This document shows positions 57,053-64,000 of a stretch of 64,000 nucleotides of DNA, one piece after another. The number at the start of each line of letters is the position of its first letter. The stretch's first letter is position 1. The stretch is from Diphasiastrum complanatum (taxonomy: Eukaryota > Streptophyta > Lycopodiopsida > Lycopodiales > Lycopodiaceae): positions 1-64,000 of the forward strand of contig MU832641.1 of assembly GCA_029204225.1 (NCBI GenBank), written 5' to 3'. The notes under the pieces were generated by a model. That model did no database searches. It was not told the DNA's origin and worked only from the letters and a program-made list of their open reading frames with translations. Both the position numbers and the translations under genes were made by a program.

Positions 57053-58490
57053 ATTTCTGAGAAAAACCCTTTGCTACAAGTCTGGTTTTGTACTTTATAA
57101 TATTTCCATTCGGTCCATACTTCAGCTTGTATACCCACTTGCATTGTACAGTCTTTCACTTATATGGTAATGGATGCAATGTCCATACCTCATTCTTCTT
57201 CATGGATTCCATCTCCTCATTCATGGCTTGGATCCATTTGTCCTTGTCTAGACATTCAATTGCTTCCTCTAATGTTTGTGGTTGTCTATTGAATCCACAG
57301 AACTCTTCAGATGTAGAAGCTGAGCTACCTGGCACAAATATTGTTGGCGCTCTTCGTTATCTTGTTGACCTTCTGGGAGATCCTTCTGGTACTGCAATGC
57401 TCTTTTTTTTATCTGTTCTGCTAGGTCCAAAACCATTTTGGTTTATAGGTGTTGTAGCAGTAGGCTAGCTTGCGAATCTTTCTTCGTTTGATTCATCGCT
57501 TGACTGAGGTGTGTCTCGAACATCTTCGTCTGATTGTTCATCCTCTGCTCCCTCTGTTGTGGTTGGTAGATCATAGTATTGTCTTCCAAGAACTTCATAA
57601 CTGACAGCCATTGTACTAGTCTCATCAAACTTGACGTCTATGACTGTCTTCACTGTGTTTGTCTCTGGCATATAGATTCTGTAGTATGACGAATGATTGT
57701 CATATCCTAAAAGATATCCTTGTTCTGTCTTCTCATCAAGTTTCTTTCGAAGCTTGTTAGGAACATGTGCATATGCTGCATAGCCAAAGATTCGAATATG
57801 AGTCAGATTGGGTTTTCTACCCCACCATAGCTCGTGTGGTGTTGTGTGAGGAACACCAGATCTTCTTGTCTTGTTCTGAATGTAGGCAGCTGTAGCGACT
57901 GCTTCAGCCCACAACACTCTTTGAGCCTTTGAATAGGCCATCATGCATCTAGCGGCTTCCATGAGAGTCATGTTCTTTCTTTCTGCAACACCATTGTGCT
58001 GCAGTGTATAGGATGTTGTCCTTCTATGAATGATTTCTCGATCATTACAAAAATCAGTAAACTGGTTTGAGATTTATTCTCCACCTCGATCTATTCTGGT
58101 CTGTTTCAACTTGTTTTCTACGCATTTTCTGCCCAGTTCACATATTCTGTGAACTTGTCAAATGCATCTAATTTATTGTGAATGAAGTAGACTCGGACAA
58201 ACTTACTATAATCATCAATAAATGTGATACTACTGAGATCATGTTGAAAGGTTTGCAGATGTCTGAATGTACTAGCTCCAGAATCTCTGTCGTTCTATAG
58301 GAGTCCTTGACAAAAGGAGTACGTGACATCTTACCTTTTATACGTGCATCACAAGTCATCAAATTGGTTGCATTCGAGATGCTCGCCCCTGTGATTGCTC
58401 CATGATGGCTTGCTTGATACAATGCCATTGAGTTCATATGGGCATAGTCTCATGTGCCATAGAATATCTGACGAATCATCATTGTATGCC
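57053..58490 (-). pseudogene. Copia element D integrase and GAG-pre-integrase
   Basis: 58490-58168 gives the SDILWHMRL start, then KMSRTPFVKDSYRTTEILEL and VHSDICKPFNM (first Asp). Between 58160 and 57972 the core is in broken frames. 57971-57465 is a 168-codon frame: MTLMEAARCMMAYSKAQRVL, HELWWGRKPNLTHIRIFGYA, DEKTEQGYLLGYDNHSSYYR and an acidic tail (EDEQSDEDVRDTPQSSDE). From 57465 to 57053 is linker and reverse-transcriptase start, broken. Confidence 0.85.
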
Positions 58491-58625
58491 TTAAGCAAGC
58501 ACCAAGGAGTTGGTATGCTAAGCTTAACACTTTTTTACTCTCTCAAAGCTTTGTTATGAGTGAGTATGGTCATTCACTTTATTATAGATTTGCTGGAAAT
58601 GATGTTACCATCTTTGGGTCTGGGT
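58488..58625 (+). pseudogene. Reverse-transcriptase scrap of the copia H family
   Basis: In the plus strand, LKQAPRSWYAKLNTFLLSQS and FVMSEYGHSLYYRFAGNDVT match the intact element H around residues 945-985 with a few changes. It stops just before the YVDD box. It joins the inversion break of element D at 58488. Confidence 0.87.
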
Positions 58626-58701
58626 AATCTTTTGGTAATGTGGAAGCCGTCAAGTGGCTTCCCTGTGGGTCAGCTGATTTTCCATTGTTTTGCTGTTGTT
58701 C

Positions 58702-58935
58702 TTATTGTTGGCATTGAGCTATAGTTAGAACTCTAACAGGTTCGGATGATATATGACATGCTGGAAGGATCCTGTTAGATTGTTTAGGGCAGTCTTTGAA
58801 ACTGTGTTTGCAAACACAGTCTAGACATTCCGCATGGTATTGGTTTTTAACTTTACAGTCAACCATAAAGTGGCATGTTTCACCACAAATAAAGCAACAG
58901 TTGCTCACTGGTCCTGTGGCGATAGCGTAACCATC
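58702..58935 (-). pseudogene. Retroelement gag zinc-knuckle fragment
   Basis: The frame 58908-58702 begins MSNCCFICGETCHFMVDCKV, a complete CX2CX4HX4C knuckle, and then CLDCVCKHSFKDC, a second one with shortened spacing. The remaining sequence is not recognisable. Probably the gag end of another retroelement, in minus orientation; it could also be a cellular CCHC protein. Confidence 0.6.
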
Positions 58936-59029
58936 TTGGATGGCTAGTTGTGCTGGATTTTCTGGTGGTGTGGAATACTCATCTCGTGCGCACGAGCATG
59001 AATTGTCGGTTGATATTGTTGAGAAGTAG

Positions 59030-59340
59030 CCTTCGGCTCCGATTGAGTTTTAAGCAAGTGCTTCGGTTGAGAAGGGAGTGATCTGCTCCGGTTGAAATTT
59101 GAAAGAGCGCTTCGGCTGAGATTTAACAAGAAGCCTTCAGCTTCGACTGAGATTTAACAGAAAGCCTTTGGTCGAGATTTAAACAAAATGCTTCAGTCGA
59201 GATCAGGACATAAGGCTCCGGTTGAGTTTTATTAGGAAGCCTTTGGTTAAGATTTAACAGAAAGCATCGGTTGAGTTGCGACGGAAGGTCTATGAAAGGC
59301 TCGGTCGAGATCAGATCGATGAGCATCGGTTGAGTTGTAA
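59030..59340. repeat. Degenerate minisatellite, about 30-bp unit
   Basis: About nine imperfect copies of gcttcggttgagatttaaca with variable fillers occupy this stretch. Minus-strand frames read repeated Ser-Gln-Pro-Lys or Leu-Asn-Gln-Arg phrases, so the repeat lies in translatable sequence next to the zinc-knuckle fragment. Unit length varies, so this is not a CRISPR array. Confidence 0.75.
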
Positions 59341-60715
59341 CTCAGGACATGGTAGAATTTTTTTTTTTTGTAGTGGCTCTGTCGAGAATTGGTGTGTAGT
59401 TGTCCGGTCCAGACGAGAGTCGTGGTTCGGCTTGGTAAGGAGCGTGAAGCCTTGGTCAAGAACTGAGTTGCACGTTGGTCAGGAGCAAATTGGTGAGCTC
59501 TGTAATGAACGTGTGAGAGACCTCAGAGCGATGGTTTTGCCGCACAGATCAGAATGGTGTGGCTCGGTTGAGTGTCTATGTAGCTATGGAATGGCGCCAA
59601 ATATTCACAGATTCCACTGAATCTGTGAACACGGTTTTCTTTCTTTACCGTTCTTTCTTCTTTGTTACTTCTTTAGGTTACGGTTCTTACGGATTAGTCT
59701 TCTTATTAGAACGGTTTCCAAGCAGAAGCATATTCTCAGATTTACAATGAGTATTCCCCAGCCTGTCAATGGGGAGAGATAGATTTGTTACTCAGCTACA
59801 TGCATAAACAAGCCATGCAACCAGTCCTAGCTCAGTTTAGAATAGCATTACGAATCAAGGAGCAGTTCTACAATCTATTTACTAAAATCAGGGAACAAAA
59901 CAATGACAAGATTAAACTACTCAGCAAGAAACAAGAAACAAGAAAACTAGATTCCTAACAGCAATCTAGCAGCCCAAGAATCAAGAAACACCCATCTCTT
60001 GATGCTTGGAATGCCCAAGAACAATCAAGAACTTGAATGTAACAGAATATGCAAGATCTACACCACAAATCTAGCCTATTTAGTTTACTTGAATGCTGAT
60101 TCCTACATTAATCCACAAACAAGAAATGAAATATATTCCACAACTAAAAGCAAGGGAGTAAGCAAGAAATCTAGTTAACCCACAAACACAAAGGAAATCA
60201 AAACATGCTCATAGGAATTTCACTCAAGAACATTGCCATGAACAAGGAGCTTAGCAATCATCAAGAACTCGTGGAAGATCTTCTTGATTTACTCAAGAGA
60301 ACTTGACAATACATTAAGAGCTCCCTCACAAGAGAGAGGGGCCCTTAAATAAGTAAGAAGGCTACCCATGTGGAGCCCAAGTGGCAATTTCACCAAATTA
60401 AAAATTACATGTGGAAATTACCCTTCCACTAGAGGTCACCATCAAAAGGTGGCCCACTCTAAATTATTTAAGGGGGGCCTACATCTATTTACAAAGCCTA
60501 GGAAGTATTACTAGCTCCTACATGGTTGTTCCTTCTCTGGGATACACCATGTAGGCTCACATAGATAATTCATTGTCATCCTAGCTAATAATTTCTCAGC
60601 TCTCATGCTCGGCTCTCAGCTTCTTCTACTCTCCTCCTTCTGAGACCTCCTCGGTCATGGGTGAGAGATACTCTGTGTCTTCGGCTTGGCTCGAAATCTG
60701 GGGATTCTCTGGAAT
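59341..60715. other. Unassigned, probably LTR or leader of the following copia fragment
   Basis: No protein similarity. A cluster rich in caagaa and ctagattcc phrases (59880-60200) and the position before a gag fragment suggest retroelement LTR or leader sequence. It is unlike the 653-bp LTR of element H. Confidence 0.35.
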
Positions 60716-61600
60716 CCGCTAACAAGAAGTCAAATCTTTTCTTGTTTGCAAAAGAGTGAAGAAAATCCCAACACTTTTGTTTTGAGAATAAAAGCTTTGA
60801 ATGATGAGTTGGCTTGCATTGATGAGAGCATTAAGGAAGGAGAGCTCATTCAAGTTATTCTTAATGGTTTGTTGGATGCTCATGCTAACATTGTGCAAAG
60901 TCTTTCTATTCAAAGAACTTTGCCCAAGTTTGATAGATCTTCAAGAGATCTTGATCAATGAAGAATATAGGCTTCAAACAAGAGGTGGATCTTCATCAAC
61001 ATCTCAAGTTGGAGAGGAGGCTATGTTCATCAAGGGCAAATTCAAGGGCAAAAGCTCACAAAGAGTACTTCACTTCTTTGTTGGCATATGGAGATGACAA
61101 GAGGGTGATCTACACGGCCAATGATGGTGAGTGTGCAATCAAAGGGATTGGCACAATTCCTATTTCTCTCTCTGCAAATAGGAATGTTCATTTGGAGGAT
61201 GTTTTGTTCATTCCATCTATAACCAAGAATTTACTTAGTGTGAGTCATTTGCTAAGTAAAGGCCTCAAAGTTTAGTTTGATGGAGATGGTTGTATGATCA
61301 AAAGGAAGGATATCTTGATTGCAAAAGGTAAAAGGCAAGAGAAGTTGTTCAAACTAGATGCTTGTGTTATTGCTAACCAAGTTGGATGTGCTACAAGAGA
61401 GCAAATACCTATCCAAGAGGTTTGGCATAAAAGGATGGGGCACCTCAACTTCAAGTCATTGGAGGTAATTGCTAGGAAGCAAGTTGTAATTGGTCTTCCA
61501 AGTTCCTTAAGTAGCATCAATCATGTTTGCAAGTCTTGTGCTTTGTCAAAGTCACATAGACTACCTTATACTAGATCTACAAAGCCTTTTCATTTGGCTC
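60716..61600 (+). pseudogene. Copia H-family gag-protease-GAG-pre-integrase remnant
   Basis: 60722-60960 matches element H gag (SQIFSCLQKSEENPNTFVLR, ALNDELACIDESIKEGELIQ). After a frameshift at about 60935, the gag end (LQTRGGSSSTSQVGEEAMFI) is fused directly to mid protease (EYFTSLLAYGDDKRVIYTAN, IKGIGTIPISLSANRNVHLE); the zinc knuckle and protease active site are deleted. A stop at 61273 precedes the GAG-pre-integrase part (VWHKRMGHLNFKSLEVIARK, CKSCALSKSHRLPYTRS). Similarity to H ends near 61590. Confidence 0.88.
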
Positions 61601-61749
61601 AGGATCGTATCCTCAAGCTCTATATTCAAAGAAAAATCAGAAGTTCAGATCCCAGAGATCTACACAGTCAGATTTTCCTGACAAGAGGAGCAACATGCAA
61701 TAGCTTGTATCAAATAGAAAATCAGCTTTAGGGACTCCATCATTCCAGC

Positions 61750-62481
61750 CAAATGCAGAAACTATTCTGCAAATATTGTAAGAGGATTGGCCATCCCATC
61801 AAGGACTGCAGAACTCTAAAATACAACAATGAAAAGAAGAAGCAATTCCAACAACAAGCAAATGTCGCATCAACCAGTCACTCGATCCACACATGACTCA
61901 CCACCGAGACTTGTTCCAAGACTACAAGTCATTCACCCACACTCGTGTTGTGTAACTTGGATACAATTCATCTCATTCTATTGAGGGTGAGGAAATAGTC
62001 AGGGTTGAATTTCAGAAAGGTGAAGTAAAGTTGTTATCCAATGTTCTTCATGCTCCAAATTTGAGCAAAAGTCTGCTTTCAGTAAGTAGAATCACTGATT
62101 CTAGTCGTAGGGTTGAATTTTATACAAAGGGCTACACCATTCTTGAAGTCTAGGAAAGTTTTAGCTTTCGGTAGAAGATGTGGCTATCTTTACAAGCTTG
62201 ATCACTGCTATTCTACAAATAGTGAAGCTCTTCACACTTCTACTTTTGAATCGACTAATATGTTATGGCATTTCAGATTAGGCCATTTAAATTTTGATAG
62301 TATTCAACAAATGTCAAATCAGAATTTAGTGCAAGATCTTCCATCTATTAGCAAATCAACTTGTCCATGTAAAAGCTATATTATCAACAAACATTCTAGA
62401 AGTCCATTCATTTACGATTTAGTTCATTCTTTTAAAGGTTTGCTAGATCTTGTACATAGTGATATTTGTGGATCAATGTAG
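61750..62481 (+). pseudogene. Copia element E zinc knuckle, protease and GAG-pre-integrase
   Basis: The knuckle FCKYCKRIGHPIKDCRTL (CCHC complete) lies near 61765-61820. Protease is broken by several stops (61880-62110; SLLSVSRITDSSRRVEF-like near 62070). 62113-62481 is a 122-codon frame with AFGRRCGYLYKLDHCYSTNS, MLWHFRLGHLNFDSIQQMSN, CPCKSYIINKHSRSP and LLDLVHSDICGSM. The zinc CX2C is altered to CPCKSY. Confidence 0.83.
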
Positions 62482-63370
62482 ACTGCTTCCACAGACGGAG
62501 CCCTCTATTTTCTGACATTCATTGATAACTTTTCTAGAAGAACTGTCACTTATTTTTTGAACAACAAATTAGAAACATTTGAGTTCTTCAAATAGTTCGA
62601 GGCATCTGCAAAAAAATAGACCCAGAGGAAGATCAAAGCTATACGTACTGATGGAGGGGGAGAATTCATCTCCACTAAATTCAAGGAGTTCTGCAAGGCA
62701 AATGGAATACATCAACAATACACAACTAGCTACTAACCTCAGTCCAATGGTGTAGCTAAAAGTAAGAATCGGACACTCATCGAAAGTGCCAAGAGCATGT
62801 TGGACCATGACTCTCTTCTAAAGAATTTTTGGATAGAAGCTGTCACTACAGCTACCTATCTCCAAAATCGATCCGTCACAAAGGTCCTGAATGGAAAAAC
62901 ACCTTATGAGGTATGGACAGGATCGAAACCATCACTCAAGCATATTCAAGTGTTTGGATGCATAGCCTACTCTCAGATTCCTACTGATCTAAGAAAGAAG
63001 TTGGATAAAACCAGCATAAATTTGATCTTCATCGACTATCCCCCAGATCACCAGACATACAAGCTCTACAATCTGGACACCCATAAAGCATTCACGAGTA
63101 GAGATGTCGATCATCGACCACAAGGGAAAAGCTCCATCGAATTCAGATCCTAGAGTCAACACCAGTTTTGAACTCGAGACTGATCAGAAGATTGACACCG
63201 ACTCTGACAATGAGTCAAGCCCTCAACCAGTTGAATCGCATCAGAGGATCAAAGTTCAACCTAGAAGATCGAACCGATCCAGACAGCCTCCATCCCAATT
63301 TATGGATGATCCAGCCTACTACTTTGTGCAAGAACTGTTATGGCCATATTCAGCTAAGGACATGGAATAG
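62480..63370 (+). pseudogene. Copia element E integrase
   Basis: After the stop at 62479 the core reads FLTFIDNFSRRTVTYFLNNK, IRTDGGGEFISTKFKEFCKA (second Asp) and the NGVAKSKNRTLIESAKSML segment, where the catalytic Glu of AERKNR is replaced (AKSKNR). 62797-63153 gives KNFWIEAVTTATYLQNRSVT, YEVWTGSKPSLKHIQVFGCI and YKLYNLDTHKAFTSRDV. A frame change leads to the 63104-63370 linker (RRSNRSRQPPSQFMDDPAYY). Stops at 62479, 62594, 62617 and 62734 make it inactive. Confidence 0.87.
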
Positions 63371-64000
63371 TCCTAATATGGTAGACCAGCCCTCCAGTAT
63401 TTGAGTTTATTGGTCATGCCTAGATTTTATTCCACGTCGAGGCTTGTTGGTGACTAGTAAGCTTGAGAGAACCCCGACACTCTAATTGAGACATATTTGC
63501 ACTAACTCTAATGCACTCCAAAATATTGTTGCCACTCTTGTCTATTCCCTCTGGTATTTCTTGTTCTCCCATATAATCCAATTCTTTCAGCTCATCATTG
63601 TCTATATTCATCTCTACCAAGTTCTCCTCATCTTGACAAATCTCTACATCCTCACTAGGCGTTTTCTTATGCCTAAAAACCATTTTTATCCATGTTCTCT
63701 ATTGCATCATCAATGAGAGGAAGCATAGGCGAGGGAAGCATTAGAAGCAGGGAGAATAGGTAGTTCATTGCAAATAGCAACAGGGGGTGGAAGCGTAGCT
63801 AACGATGTTTGCCTAGTACGACGTCGTGACGCGGAAGGCGAGTCAGAAATGATGATCTCGCTACGTGGACGACGTCGACTATGTGAGCTGGAGGCCTGTT
63901 GAGATGATTCGGCCGGTGCTTCTTCATAAATAGAAAGCACATAATCCAGTTGATAACCATGGATTTTATTTTCAAGGTGGGAGGCTGCTAGGAGAGATAA
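63371..64000. other. Unassigned end of window, with a low-complexity minus-strand frame
   Basis: Minus-strand 63940-63710 reads EEAPAESSQQASSSHSRRRP and SDSPSASRRRTRQTSLATLP, with open sequence continuing to the window edge; 63683-63420 has an acidic frame (QDEENLVEMNIDNDELKELD). Composition is protein-like (Ser/Arg-rich, then acidic), but I recognise no domain. It could be an exon of a gene or retroelement running off the end. Confidence 0.35.

Larger units (their letters stand above)
54971..58490. mobile_element. Ty1/copia element D with inverted pol half
   Basis: Gag and protease are on the plus strand (54971-56217), ending in KGNLYHLKVHLHADQV. GAG-pre-integrase, integrase and reverse transcriptase lie on the minus strand (58490-56230), starting with SDILWHMRL near 58470, exactly what should follow the protease end. 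The parts complement each other without overlap, so a single element whose 2.3-kb pol segment was inverted is the simplest reading. The alternative is two fragments of the same family lying head to tail by chance. Confidence 0.7.
61600..63370 (+). mobile_element. Ty1/copia element E, gag end to integrase, decayed
   Basis: Begins abruptly at about 61600 after the H-family fragment. Order on the plus strand: zinc knuckle (CKYCKRIGHPIKDC near 61770), protease and GAG-pre-integrase (62113-62481), integrase core and C-terminus (62480-63153), linker (63104-63370). No reverse transcriptase follows. Belongs to the same broad lineage as elements B and C. Confidence 0.87.

Noticed and set aside
59030-59340. 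CRISPR-like array
   Set aside because: Units are degenerate, variable in length and without distinct spacers, and the context is a plant nuclear genome.

Overview
This is a stretch of seed-plant nuclear DNA made almost entirely of long terminal repeat (LTR) retrotransposons in many states of decay. The evidence is the density of Ty1/copia and Ty3/gypsy proteins, primer-binding sites matching plant initiator-tRNA-Met priming (TGGTATCAGAGC and variants), a chromodomain-type gypsy integrase end, and low gene density. I cannot name the species. No bacterial operon, CRISPR array, rRNA or tRNA gene was seen.

Layout. 1-2030: AT-rich sequence with a 144-bp CT microsatellite. 2030-5700: 5'-part of a minus-strand copia element (gag, protease, integrase; no reverse transcriptase). 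5700-8790: the only non-transposon gene candidate, a four-membrane-segment protein (7355-8009) behind a plausible promoter and 5'-leader intron, broken by a 4-bp duplication. 8790-11900: short interspersed repeats, long poly-G tracts and a 361-bp tandem array that fuses LTR end to reverse-transcriptase sequence. 11900-16060: minus-strand copia with its 5' LTR. 17880-21105: plus-strand gypsy remnant. 22200-33000: a minus-strand gypsy of the same family, holding a solo LTR (23270-23924) and a complete copia element (25682-31542). 33000-45290: an old coding-like sequence split by a non-autonomous LTR element (34022-38262) and by a 6.3-kb copia element (38352-44645). 45300-54190: three nested layers, in which a copia remnant is split by another copia element (45857-52638), whose right LTR is in turn interrupted by about 2.4 kb holding a DEAD-box helicase-like exon fragment, a gypsy LTR piece and an unusual reverse transcriptase. 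54970-58490: a copia element whose pol half is inverted relative to its gag half. 58490-63370: more copia pieces, a zinc-knuckle fragment and a minisatellite.

Functional outlook. Only the copia element at 25682-31542 looks complete: two 653-bp LTRs with no difference that I could see, a perfect 5-bp target duplication, primer-binding site, polypurine tract and one uninterrupted 1316-codon gag-pol frame. All other elements carry stops, frameshifts, deletions or active-site changes. The most unusual item is the reverse-transcriptase fragment at about 50888-51957, which is neither copia nor gypsy; its motifs resemble endonuclease-lacking Penelope-like retroelements (inference, not tested).
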